This document shows, one piece after another, positions 13,112-25,110 of a stretch of 64,000 bases of DNA. Source of the stretch: Dichetophora obliterata (lineage: Eukaryota > Arthropoda > Insecta > Diptera > Sciomyzidae); the NCBI GenBank assembly GCA_963920525.1, contig OY986437.1, positions 195,443,511 to 195,507,510 of the forward strand, given 5' to 3'. Below the pieces are notes generated by a model, which was not told where the DNA came from, did no database searches, and saw only the letters and a program-made list of their open reading frames with translations. Position numbers and translations under genes: made by a program. The first letter of the stretch is position 1. Each line of letters begins with the position of its first letter.

Positions 13112-16100
13112 GTTATTATCGCTCAAGTTGGCGAAAAAATGTGTCAACAATCAACTTCTATGCTAATTCGACTGCGAGGTGGATAGCAGGAATTGAATAC
13201 GATTAATGTGAAAATAACTTTTCTTAATATAGCCAATGGTATAAAAAAATTTGTTTGAAGCCATAACCTTGGATTGGAAAGAGATATTGGGGTTATTTTT
13301 TCATGTAAATTATTTTTGAGACATTAAGTATAAAAAGAATTTTTTGGAATAAATAAATTTTGCCCAAAAAAATCATAGGGCAAAATAAAGACAAAAACAG
13401 TTTAACAATTTTTGCGCAAAACTGGACGATTTTTTGCAAAATAATGCTATGTCATATAAAAGGTAGTCAAGAATTTTATATAAGAGCATAGATGGTTCCC
13501 CAAATATTTCGGCTGTAGCGATAGCCATCCGTGAGCTGGAATGGCTTAAAATCACCTCTAAAAATCAAGTTTTTTGTAAAAATATTGGCTGGTGTGGTAG
13601 TAAAAAATAATAAACGGTCAGAAATAATAGTTATGAAAAAGTTCTTCCAAATGTTAGATTTTTGCATTCGGATTAATGAAAATGCTGTTTTTCGTGCATT
13701 TATTAATTATTTAATTACTTATTAGTTATTTTTAATTACATGCAAAAAAACATAATTATTTTAAATGCTATTCTCACTTTCAAGATATCGTTGGGAAGGT
13801 TTTGAGTGGCTGCAATTGATTGATTGATTCCTGGTGAGAATTCCGTGTATTGATATATATTAAAACTAAAATATTAATTATAAAATAAACACATACTGAA
13901 AAATATTGTAAGCAATTAAAAAACAAAATACAACTTATGAAGATATTTTAATTTTAAAAGTTTTGTATAAATCACATGAATTAAATTGCGAGCTTTAGAT
14001 CAAGTAAGTTTTGTATTAATATTTTAAAATAAAATATATCAAAAATATGTATGAAAAAAAGCATTATCTTTTATCCGATTGCATACATTTCAATTATTGA
14101 TGCAGATAGCAATTTCTGGCAGTTTATTTCTTAAAACTATTACACCAAACCAATATTTTGACAATTTAAACGTCAAACTTTATTTTAAGAGGCTATTTCA
14201 AACCATACCATCACACGAATGGCTATCACTAGAATCGAAATATGAGGAATCTTCGTAAATGCTATTGCAACCAAGGATTTTTTTGAGGAACTGACACAAA
14301 CAACTTAACCTTCAGCCTGTAATATTCATCGCACAAAGAAAAAATATGTAATAAAATTTAATGAGCTATGTGGTGAATGAAACGAGTGTTTTATTAAACA
14401 TTCTTATAAAATATTTAATATAATTTTTTTACAAGATCTAAATGTTTATTTTATCTAAAATATTATTTTATTATTACTTATTATGAATTAAAAAATATTT
14501 TTATTATAGAAACAAAACAGTTGCATATCATAGAAAAAATATAATAAATTTATTAATAACCAGGGCTCGTAGTTTGATGACCTAAACACTGACATAAGTG
14601 ACATAAAAAACGCAAACAATTACATAAAAAAATAAAGAAATAAAAGGCTTAAAAATACAACATTACTAAACACGTATTGCTGTAAGAAACTTAAGTAAGT
14701 TTGCAGAATAAAGTTTCTATTAGTTTTAGGATGGTGATGTGAAAAATCTGACTAAACTAACGTATACGTGTGATTTCACAAGTAGGGTGGATTACACCTA
14801 GTAGTACTACATTCAATATTATTCTTAGCAAAGAATTAATGAATGAAATTAATAAAAAACTATTTATGACTAATAAAAAGGTTTAACTAATTTCGAATTT
14901 AAAAGTTTTTAAGATTTATACATTTGAGTCCTTATAATTGTAAGTTTCATTTACGGGTGTTTTCTTAGGTTAGTAATCAAGGGTTTAGCAAACTTTTTTA
15001 TATATTAAACTAATTTTTATTTTTAGTTTTACGGTATCTACTATTACACATAACCAATTTTAATTTAAATGTAACATAATTTTAAATTGTCCATGTTCGC
15101 CGCTTTTGATAAATATCACAGACACCTATAATTTTGATCAAATCATATTCTACGCCTTTCTTGGATTTTTCTAAACATATTCTGGCACCAAGTTCTTATA
15201 GAAATTTCGCATTTCTTACACCCGAAATTAGAGGTATTTAATTAAATGAATCAAAATTAAAGACTGAAGTGTTTTTATCAGTTCGACTACACAACATAAC
15301 CTAAAATTTTAGCCATTCTTTGACAAATTAACAGTTATGCAAAATCTGTTTTATTAATAAATACCTGCTCGTTTTGAAAAACTCCATACATTTGGGTTGA
15401 ATACTCATTTTTCCGGGCTTTTTCTATAAAATTGCTTAATAAAACTTTGCATCACACGTCGCTTCTATACAGCGGTTGACAGAAGGATCTCTTTCTAACT
15501 TACAGAACTTAGCTCGTGACATTTGCTAAGCCTGAACTTTCTCACATTCATAAAAAAAAACAAATTAATGACAAGTTTGTGTTGGTTTTCATCAAACATT
15601 TTTTAATTGTGTTGGAGCTTTGGTTACTCTTGTCTTGAAAGGATAAAGAATGTTCATTGAAAGCAAAACATTGTTGTTATTTTACCGACAAACTTTAAAT
15701 AACAATTTGTTTACTAATTTAGGTCGCTTTCAAGATTAACTTTCATGCACTCTTGGTCCAAATTTTAGCTCAAGTTACTTTAAAAATTTACTGTCATAAA
15801 ACTTGCTACTGGCAATATTGAGAATGTCAGAGAAGTATGAAAACAAAAAAAATGCATGCAGCAGCTGACACTCGAGCTTTAAGCAAAGCATCCGAATGAT
15901 CTCGTGGTCTGGAGGCTGCCTTTGCATCAATTCGCAATCGTGACAAAGTGTGGTTTGCAGCAATCGTTGTTTACGAAGTCGAGCGGTATATATGCATTTT
16001 TTTCTTGTGTGCGGTTACGGCTGACGACGATTGTTACTCGAGTGGCAAAAACTAATGAATGCAAATCTCTGATACTCACCAGCACCACCTGCCAAAATGT

Positions 16101-16525
16101 TCAAAAGTGAGTAAAAGTACTGATTCAAAACAATGTGCTGAAACTTGACGATGGTGGTCATTGAAACTTGCTCATTCCTTTTCTGGATTCGTTCTGATTA
16201 CATAAATTTTGAAATTTTGTTAAATAGTTTTAAATGATTTTGTATATAATCAGGACAAATTGTAATTCCATTATGTAATGTCATTCAATTATGTGCACAC
16301 TCAGGTGCGATTGCACACATTATTATCATATATTTTGATTAAAAAAAAACGTAATAATGTAATGGGGTTGAACCACACAATAATAGTGTGCGTAATCGCA
16401 ATAGTAGCTGAATTCATATGTTTTTTTTTAACATGCAATAACAATAGAGTTCAGCTACTTTAGCTTTTCGCACTTTCTCCGCATGACATCATCTTAAGAA
16501 CTAACCTTAGTATAAATTGAAATAT
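13112..16525. other. AT-rich spacer, no gene seen
   Basis: Short open frames (for example 15904-16110) lack domains and splice context. No inverted or tandem structure of note was found by eye. Confidence 0.4.
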
Positions 16526-17242
16526 GGGCATTTCCACAAAAAAGCTACCGTGACCAAAAAATTAAAACTTATTAAAAACTTATTATTTGATGATGTTATT
16601 TAAGAGAAACATTTTAATTTAATGCATTTAAGCAATTTGCACATAAATTCATTTACCATGATGAACAAATCGTTTCCACTTTTTCACAAATGCAGTTTTT
16701 CTTTTTCGCAAATGTGTAGTAAACGTTTTGTAAACTTTTTTGTTTTAGTAAAAATGGAAGGCATTAGCTAAAGATAATGAAGAAATGGTTGAAGCAAGGT
16801 AAGAAAAATACATTAAAATTGTTTTTAATTACTAAATTACATAATTACATAGCAACCTAATTACTTAATTACCTAATTGAACTACAATGGAAAATTTTGA
16901 AAAGTTCGACACGAAACGTCCGAACAAATAGAATTATTTACTGTGGCCACACTATGCGCTCAATAAAGACGACATTTTTGTATGGCTAATAAATTCGCAG
17001 ATCTAGGCATAGTATGAACTTTGTCCGAAAATAACTTCCGTTTCGTGAAACGTCCGAAGGCATATTTAAAATAAAAATTTTGTTCCAAATTTAAGTTGAA
17101 TAAAAATTTTAAAATATTTTTCTTACTATACCAATAGATAGCATTTTGATAATATACACTTTTCCCAAATATATCTCTGGATCGTATAAAAAATGTTTAA
17201 AAGAAGCGTCCGAATGAAACGTCCGACACGCTGGAAATGCCC
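16526..17242. mobile_element. candidate non-autonomous element with 11 bp inverted ends
   Basis: The interval starts GGGCATTTCCA and ends TGGAAATGCCC. The phrase GAAACGTCCGA occurs three times inside (near 16911, 17046 and 17216), and variants such as GCGTCCGAATG add to this. No transposase is present. The target duplication is unclear, so the boundaries are less certain than for the other MITEs. Confidence 0.45.
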
Positions 17243-17816
17243 TTAATCAACGATTTAGATAAAAGTGGTCCAAAATAGTCTTAAGTGAGAAAAATTTACC
17301 CACCATAAAATGGGTAGAACAAGAAAATAACTTTTTTTAGTTTTAACAACAAATGCAATCAGATATTTTTTATTCTGGAGGAATGCTTTTCTCTGCGTTT
17401 GTATTCTGTAACTTTAGAACTTCGATTGAAGTTTAGGTGGTAGGTTAATTGTTAAAGTCATTAAGTGACATCTTCGGGATTTTTATTTTTTTTTTTTTGT
17501 AAAGACAAAATATTGCTAACCTGTTCTAGTTCAAATATTTTACTCATATATTTATGAAATTTGACACGCCTAAAAATATTGAAACTTATTTCAAGATTTC
17601 TAACCGTGTATTCCCTCATTTCATCCATGTTGAGTGCACTGAAAGACTTTTTATTAATAATATTTTAGCATTCTTTAACTTCATAACTTTATTTTGTTTT
17701 TAACAAAAGTTCCTTAAAATTATATTGTAAATTATAACTTTGCCTTACTCTTGAATCTTCGATAACTGCAATCTTGCAGTCCGGCAGGACCAAATCCAAC
17801 AGAGATACAAGTAATA
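17243..17816. other. spacer 3' of the gustatory receptor gene
   Basis: AT-rich DNA with no recognised feature. It lies downstream of the minus-strand receptor gene and may include its 3' UTR. Confidence 0.4.
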
Positions 17817-19483
17817 TTATTTGATACTTCGTAAAATAAAGTCGAATTGAAGCAGCAGTATTGTATACGATATTATCTTAGTTATAATATCGAAAGAGTT
17901 TCTCTTGTCAATTTGTAAAAAGCCACAAAGATTAATGCGAAATTTACGTGATACAAGCTGCAAGGCAAGCTGGTCACACTATAAAAAATGAGAAAAAGAG
18001 GGAAACCATTAGGAACCTACAACAAGAAGCACCATAAATTAGTGAGTTACACAATTTTGTAGATCGTTTTGCATCCGAAACTCGTAGCTGAGTCGCAGTA
18101 TTGTACCCGTCTCGTGATAACTCTGTACAACATCATGGCAAATAACATATAGCAGATACATATCAACAAAATCCGCCAAATAAGCAGTGGCACCCAGAAA
18201 AACTGATGACCATTTTAAGCAATTGCGCATAGCAAATAAAAACGTGATGGCATAATAGCCATCGACGATATTCGATATAGTACAGCAGAATATATTGGCA
18301 AGTATTTGAAATTGATAGATGCGGCTTAAACGCTCTACGGTGCAGCTAAGATACCAATGAACTCGACGCAACTGCTGCAACTCAAGCAATTGCTTCCTCG
18401 AACTTACTCCATCGCCAACACCAACACTCATTACGTTCAGCAACTTACACAGTCTTGCATTCAATTGTTGATAGGTGAGACACACCCACCACATGTACAT
18501 GAAGTAATGGATCATGGTGCAGAGCAGAATGTTGTACACAGTGGCTGCCAGAAAAACCATAATCAGCTTATGCCAACTTTTGACGTGTTCTAGATAAAGG
18601 TACCAGCCACATGTGTTCACGTTTATATAGATGAATGTCGCGAATCTGATGTAAAACAGATACCGTAGCCGAACGTTTATATTCTCATCTAAAAACGCAT
18701 GGCTCTGATACTCAGGATCGATGAGTACTAGCATTTTTTCAAGCTGCAACCGTTGTTGTTCGCTCTGCCAACGGAAAATGGTTGTATAGAGTATAACCAC
18801 CGATCGAGAAACCAAGCACAGAATGTTGGTATATTTCATAAGAAGACTTAGTTCTAAGCGTTCGACAGTCTCGATGTGTAGCCAAACCCACAGTGGAATG
18901 GTGAGCACTGTGATGACATTCACTGAAACGGTATAGTAATTGGTAAATTTGGTATGCTTGTATTTGTTCGCACGATGATCGAAGAAGTAATGGTCCAGTT
19001 AGCCTCGCATGGCATAGCAGTGCATGGCTTAACAAGCGTCACATCGAAATCTGTTTAATAGGATTTGTGTGTATCTGATTATGCACAACATGGCAACGCA
19101 TGGCAATGCTCAGATAAAAACAGAAATGCATCTCTGACTACATAGATAAACATGGAAGATCTATTTCATTTTAATATCTGTGTATTCTTCTATGTATTTG
19201 ACATTTTGGCAAAACAGATGTGAAGTTGTAAAATTGTTTGATCAAGTGCGGTTAATTTATTAAAATAAAATCATTGTATTCTTCTTTTTTATTGTTTTAT
19301 TTTGACCATGTGACTATGCTTTGCATAATCACCATTTATTTAGCTGTGTGCTAGCTGCTTATCTGCGTTGCATGCGCTGCTGTGCCATGCGAGGCTAACT
19401 GGACCATAAGAGCTCACTCCAATGCTCATGGAATAAAAATAGAAAATGGAGATAAGAATATTTTGCAGTTTGTTATTTGCCAT
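17817..19483 (-). pseudogene. gustatory receptor gene split in exon 1 by a MITE
   Basis: Seven-transmembrane insect gustatory receptor (7tm_7 family), expected to act as a ligand-gated channel in taste neurons. Parts on the minus strand: ATG at 19483 to 19407, MITE plus target copy 18988-19406, then 18987-18051, a GT-AG intron 18050-17979, and last exon 17978-17817 (54 codons including TAA). Without the MITE and one TTA copy the coding length is 1176 nt, 391 aa, exactly the size of its relative at 27307. The last exon starts CDQLALQLVSRKF and reaches the conserved LQFDF end; about two thirds of its residues equal those of the relative. With the insert, translation from 19483 runs into a stop inside the MITE. 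This copy is therefore probably null or truncated unless the insert is spliced out or a downstream start is used. By resemblance it may belong with the bitter-type Gr22/36/59 group; I am unsure of this. Confidence 0.88.
18991..19406. mobile_element. PIF/Harbinger-like MITE inside the receptor gene
   Basis: The 416 bp insert has inverted ends of about 38 bp, beginning TGGTCCAGTTAGCCTCGCAT, with few mismatches. It is flanked by a 3 bp direct repeat TAA (18988-18990 and 19407-19409; TTA in the gene's direction). A TWA 3 bp duplication is the hallmark of PIF/Harbinger elements. No transposase is encoded. Removing the insert and one TAA restores the codons for VSSYFFDHR, matching VTSFYYDHR in the intact relative. 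Confidence 0.85.
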
Positions 19484-19790
19484 AATCCTTCGACAGCAAG
19501 TAACGGTTCAAGTATAACTGAAATATTTAGCTAGCAACGGATTGAAGTAGTTGCAATAGCTTTTGCTTTCAGTGGGAATACAAACAGCAATAACATTGAA
19601 TTAATTATTGATTCTTCGATAGCATGTTTCCATTGAACTATGAGTTGAGGAGCTGCTGTTTGTTTTATCGATGACAAAATTGAATAAAATGAAGCGAAAA
19701 AGTTCAAGAAGTAAAAAATATGTTAGATTCTGATCTTAATTTGCAGAATGTTTACCTGTTTTGAGCTGAGAAAAGAACGGAAAAAATGCA

Positions 19791-19884
19791 ACATGGGTAA
19801 CGCATCAAAAAATGCTGTGCTGATACACCAGCCCAAACGCATTTTACTGTATCAGCGTAATGCGTTAACGCAATTGCGTCATGA
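19791..19884 (-). promoter_or_regulatory. upstream block shared by the two related receptor genes
   Basis: Read on the minus strand, 19884-19862 carries GTCATGACGCAATTGCG followed by TTAACGC, and 19804-19791 carries TGCGTTACCCATGT. Both recur in the same order and orientation upstream of the plus-strand relative (27034-27107). The block lies about 300-400 bp before the start codon. It is either retained promoter sequence from the duplication or a regulatory element; the sequence cannot tell which. Confidence 0.5.
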
Positions 19885-20499
19885 CATAGTTTAAAATGCT
19901 ATGATATCAATATTAACACGATGTTGATCAGCACATTTAGTTCGCTGACGCATTGCTTTACGTGGTTCAATGCGGTGACTTTTGTGGTGTCTTGTCCTAA
20001 GTGCAAGTTGCCTTCCTTCACTTAGGAAAAACAAATGGAATTATATAAAAAATCCTGAAACAATATATCTGGTTTAAAGAACTCATATTGCTCATAAATT
20101 GATTTGAAATATATTAAACAATAAGTTATTAATTAATATGAAACATTCCTGAGCAAAGACCATATTTTTAGCATTCATTAAAAATTAACAAATTTTATAC
20201 TTCAAGCATGCAGTTAAACTGTTTTCACGTAGTGTCACTATAAAAATGCAAATATCGCGAAGCCTGCTTAATTCTTTATCGGTCAAGCTTTCGAAATATG
20301 AATATTTTTTGGCATTATCTTTGAATCTTAATTAAAATTCACGTTTCTTTAAAAAATCATGGGAATCTTATTCCTGAAGAAGTATTTATTAGGTTAATTT
20401 ATTTTAAGGTGGTTTTTTTTGCTAGGAAATCTCCAAGGGGAGCAGAAAAAGGTAAGTTGATCTGAAAAATTGTAGGTGTGAAAACTTTTTGTGGATTAG

Positions 20500-21100
20500 T
20501 TTATTCAGGAGAAATGTTAGGGATAATCAATTAATGGAGGTAGGGCATTATTTGAATCATCTAGGAGCATCCTGGTAGTAGTAAGAGCGTTGGCAGTAAA
20601 TATCATTAAAACGTTACTTTTGTGTTGAAACCCCCTAAAAGATTTGAGAAAGGGGAGAAGTATGTATGAACAATTATTGGAAATGAAATGAATGTGGGTC
20701 GGTGATACAAATGAACTCTTTTACGAAACACTGAAAGCGGTGGAAAGGTTGGAGCATGTATTTTGTATTGGGGACCTCTTAAGGGGTAGAAATAGGTGGT
20801 TAGTGTATTCAGAAGAATCGTTAAGGAGAATAAATTAATGGGGGTTGGGCATACACTTCAATCCTCTAGGAGTATCCTGGTAGCAGTGGGAGCGTTGGGA
20901 GTAATTTTCATAAAAACGTCCCTTTAGCATAGAAGCCCCCAAAGGTGTGGAGAAAGGGGGTAAGTTTGTTTATAAAAAATGTTGGGGATGACAAATTAAT
21001 GAGGGTCGGTCATATAAACCACCATTTTATGGGCAACACCTGAGTAGCTGTTGGCTGATTTGTCTGAAACCTCACAATTTGTTTTAACTTTAACCTTGAT
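20500..21100. repeat. two direct copies of a roughly 310 bp unit
   Basis: The copies share, in order, phrases such as ATTCAG(G/A)AGAA, TTAATGG(A/G)GGT(A/T)GG, CTAGGAG(C/T)ATCCTGGTAG, GAGCGTTGG(C/G)AGTAA and AGAAAGGGG. The second begins near 20808. Divergence is moderate. No coding potential was found. Confidence 0.6.
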
Positions 21101-21434
21101 GAGATGCCATTTACCCCCCTCTCGTCCCCTTAATTTTTGGATTCATGCGTTTTTTTTTTTATCATACCTCACAAAATAAAAGGTCCAGCGGATCGAAATC
21201 GAAAAATCTTGCGCTATGTCATAGCTAATGCACATATACAATCATACCCACGTCCGAACTGAACTGAAAAACGAAATGTGCGCCACCTGTTCGGAATTTT
21301 TCGACTTTTTTTCTTTCCTAAACCTTCGCCTAGCAATTATGAATAAGTCCGTAGAAGGAAGTATCCATTTTGGTCCAGTCGTTTTCAAGTTTTAAGCATC
21401 CAAACAAACCACGATCCATTTTTGTATATATATA

Positions 21435-21945
21435 TTAGACCGGTCGTTAAAAATAAATTTTGAAGTGCCGGGCAGATTCTGTTTCCTTTTGGTCTAAAAC
21501 CATTAAATTTAAAATTTGGGGCTGATCGGATAATATTTAGTGGCCGCGCCCATCAACCAAAAATTTAAATACATGAAATATATGGAAAAAATTTATATTT
21601 ACCCAATATTCTTCAAATTAAGTGCACAAAAGAGAATATTTTATATATATCGTTTTGAAATATTTCTCTTGCTGTTGCAAAGCAAAACAAAAAAGTACCG
21701 TTGCGAATAGCTCAGTACACAAAATATATGTATTTTGAGTTTTTATTCTTTATTTTCATTCAGTCTTGATGTGTGTCAGATATTGTTTAAGGAAAAAGTG
21801 CAAATTTTTGGTTGATGGGCGCGGCCACTAAATATTATCCGATCAGCCCCAAATTTTAAATTTAATGGTTTTAGACCAAAAGGAAATAAAATCTGCCCGG
21901 CACTTCAAAATCAGACACTTTTTTGGAAAATAACGACCGGTCTAA
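21435..21945. mobile_element. 511 bp MITE with TTAGACCGGTCGTTA ends
   Basis: The left end TTAGACCGGTCGTTA is the inverse of the right end TAACGACCGGTCTAA. The inverted match continues inward: GTGCCGGGCAGATT and GGGGCTGATCGGATAATATT pair with their complements at about 21816-21905. The element sits in a TA-rich tract, so the target duplication cannot be measured. The right end is only 8 bp from the next transposon. Confidence 0.75.
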
Positions 21946-21953
21946 TATATATA

Positions 21954-24900
21954 TTAGGGCGGGTCAATTTGTATGGACGAATTTTTTGGAGGTCTGGATC
22001 AGCGAAATTCGTAAAATACATGTAATTTCAAGACTTTTTCTCCACTACAGCATATACAAATTCTGAAAAAAAGCTGTGCGGACTTTCGTAAATAGATTTT
22101 TTTCTCAATTATAAAATATGAATGTATGAAATTTGAAAGAAGTGTATAAAATGTGTATAAAAAAGATTATTTGTGCTGTCATTTCTAAGGTAAATTTGGG
22201 CGCTGAATCTGAATCTGGCATTAAAAATACATTAAATTCAACTATCAATAGAAAAAATCGTGATTTTTTATCAAAATATCTTTGATAAAAATCTTTGAAA
22301 TTTAAATTCCTTATATTTTATTTTTAATATTTTATTTTTAATATTACATTTCAGAATACAAGCTTTATCATGGAAACCTCACCGTCATCATCACAACCCG
22401 AGCTGGACCGTAAAATAACTTCAATATTGCAGCATGATAAAACTTTATTTGGTGAAGCGAAAGAATTGAACGTTGAACGTCTACCGACGTATGGCGATAT
22501 TTTGTTACATTATTTTTTCATGCAAGAGCACTATTTCGAAGACAACCCACACATTTCATTCCAATCAATTACTCGTCATGTGGCGAATAAAATTGTTGAA
22601 ATTTGGAATAATCTTCCAACGCCAATTATTCAGAGAAAATCCATTTGCAACAAATTAGACCGATTCATGGCTCAATATAGAGAAGCATCAAAAAACAAAT
22701 CCAAATCACCCGATGTTCTTGTTGATTTTCGTGGTTTGCTAGGAAATTTGTTTTGGGTTTCAACATGTAATTGCAATTTATTAACAACGGATTGCAGATG
22801 TCAAAATACACCACTACCACTATTCATGAAAACATTTTTTGTGGACCAGATGACAGATAGAAATGTCACTATTACTGAATTTCTTCAAACGCTACCACAA
22901 CCAAGTTTAACAACAGTAACAACTACAGAAGTGACTAGATCATAGGTGATTTGGCAACCTGAATTATCAATGGGTGCAAGTAGTATGGATTTTGAATTTG
23001 AAGAAGGAGTGGCAGCTCCAGGTGCTGTTCGAGGGCCGTATATGCAAAACGTAACCTTATCAAACTTTGCTATGGAATGCGATAGATACGGTATATCAAA
23101 TAGAGCTGCGGCTGCACTCGCATCTGCACTATTGAAAGATTTAAGCGTAAAAGATAAAAATGATCAAACGTTAATTATCGATAAAAATAAAGTTCAAAGA
23201 GAACGCAATCGTTGTAGGAATGAGGTCTTGAAAAAACGATTAGACACTTCCAAGTTATTGGCATTTGCTTTCGATGGCAGAACAGACGAAACATTAGTTA
23301 CCGAATTTATCAACAATAAAATTCATACACGCAAAATTAAAGAACCGCATATAGTTGTAAGAGAGCCAGATTCCAGATTTTTGGGCCATATTATTGTGGA
23401 AGAAGAAACCGCAGAAGCAAAAACGCATAAACTTATTGAATTTTTTGATAAAAACGGCTTGTCATTAGATAATTTGGTAGCTATCTGTTCTGACGGTGAA
23501 CCTGTTAACACTGGAATTAGAAGTGGTATAATAAGACTTTTCGAACAACATTTACAAAGGCCATTACATTGGAGTGTATGTTTGCTGCATTTCAATGAGT
23601 TACCGTTTCGTCATTTATACAATACACTAGAAAAAAGTTTCACGAAAGGGCCAACTACGTCAACAGGACGATTAGCAGCGGTTTTAGGCATTTGCGATAC
23701 GATACAAGTAAAATACGATTATTTTGAGTAAATAAATTATATAATTTAACGAATTAAAAAAAAATTCTGCTTTTCAGGTTGTCAATAATTTTGAGATAAT
23801 TTCACTCCAAAATATGCCACCATCATCACCAGATTTTGATGAACGTTCTTTCTCAACAGATGCAAGAAATCTTCTCAAATTAGCAAACGCGATTTCAACT
23901 CGCTCAGTATCAATTGATCTAGCAAACATCAAGTTGGGACCAATACATCATGCTAGGTGGTTAACAAAAGCTGCTCGAATTTTACGTACGTACATAACTA
24001 CGGACAAACCGTCAAAAAACTTGCGAATTTTGGCCACATACGTGATGAAAGTGTACATTCCAATCTACTTCAACGTTAAATATTACAATTCAATGGCATA
24101 CGGAAGTGTTTTGTTCTTCAAATTTATACAATGGACGAATTATCTGCCACCGAATTTACTTTCCGTTGTTCATAGTGTAATGTCAGCCAATTGCTACTTT
24201 GCTAGCTCTGAAAATGTTTTGCTAGCAATGGTTTGTCACAATGTGAAACCTATACGTCAAATGGCAATCGACAAAATAAAACATATCCGAAGTGATCTCG
24301 ATCGGACAACATTGAGAGAATACAAAAAACCGAAAATCAATTTTGACTGCACCCACTTTTCCAACATGATAGATTTAAATGATGATGATATTCTACACGA
24401 GCCGCCATATACAAGAGACATTCCATTGCAACATTTGACTGAAGATTATTATGATTCTGATGAGGTTATGATTAACGTCGAAATACCATGCCACATTCAA
24501 AGCACCGAACGAAATGTCCAAGAGATGACTAGAGCATCCAAACACGTTACTGAAAAACACAAAAGTGGTTTTATTGCGACATCGATGGAATCGAGAGAAA
24601 AATGGCCCAAAACTGAGAGCAAACGAGACTTGGAGTACTAGAATTGGTACTAAATAGTACTAAATAGTAAATGAGAATTGGAGTAATTTAAATGGGAGAT
24701 TTGAATTCAGCGCCAAATTTTCCAACATTTTTTTTATTTTTTGACCAAAAATCACGATATTTTGATAAAAAATCACGATTTTTTCTATTGATAGTTGGAT
24801 TTAATGTATTTTTAATGCCAGATTCAGATTCAGCGCCCAAATTTACCTTAGAAATGACAGCACAAATAATCTTTTTTATACACATTTTATACACTTCTTT

Positions 24901-25066
24901 CAAATTTCATACATTCATATTTTATAATTGAGAAAAAAATCTATTTACGAAAGTCCGCACAGCTTTTTTTCAGAATTTGTATATGCTGTAGTGGAGAAAA
25001 AGTCTTGAAATTACATGTATTTTACGAATTTCGCTGAGCCAGACCACCAAAAAAATTTGACCCGCC

Positions 25067-25070
<4 letters not shown>
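21954..25070 (+). mobile_element. 3.1 kb DNA transposon with terminal inverted repeats of about 320 bp
   Basis: The left end TTAGGGCGGGTCAA and right end TTGACCCGCCCTAA start inverted repeats that run to about 22281 on the left and about 24757 on the right. They are nearly identical over that length, apart from small differences. The element lies in a (TA)n tract, which hides the target duplication. Inside is one transposase gene (22370-24641) spanning most of the non-repeat interior. The tight match between the two arms and the almost open gene indicate a young insertion. Confidence 0.85.
22370..24641 (+). CDS. transposase, one intron, one in-frame amber stop
   Basis: Exon 1 is 22370-23707, intron 23708-23777 (GTAAAA...TTTTCAG, 70 nt), exon 2 23778-24641; 733 codons plus stop. 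The reading frame is continuous except for TAG at 22943-22945 (codon 192), which splits exon 1 into two same-frame halves. Landmarks: AFDGRTDETL near residue 300, ICSDGEPVNTG near 375 and CLLHFNELPFRHL near 405 look like the first two acidic positions and Cys-His stretch of an RNase H-fold transposase core. HHARWLTKAARILRTYI lies near 505. From memory, [C/L]LHxNELPLRHL and HARWLTTANRILRLY-type motifs mark a large family of uncharacterised arthropod proteins; I cannot give its superfamily. The third catalytic acid was not assigned. Product: probable DNA transposase, likely inactive in this copy because of the stop, unless it is read through or is a sequencing error. Confidence 0.75.

Positions 25071-25107
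<37 letters not shown>
25071..25107. repeat. (TA)n microsatellite
   Basis: A simple TA run directly abuts the transposon's right end. The same kind of sequence precedes the left end and the neighbouring MITE, so TA tracts were probably the insertion target. Confidence 0.8.

Positions 25108-25110
<3 letters not shown>

Noticed and set aside
23729..23777. Alternative donor just before the TAA of the second transposase frame
   Set aside because: Using it breaks the frame into exon 2; the donor at 23708 joins both exons in phase 0.
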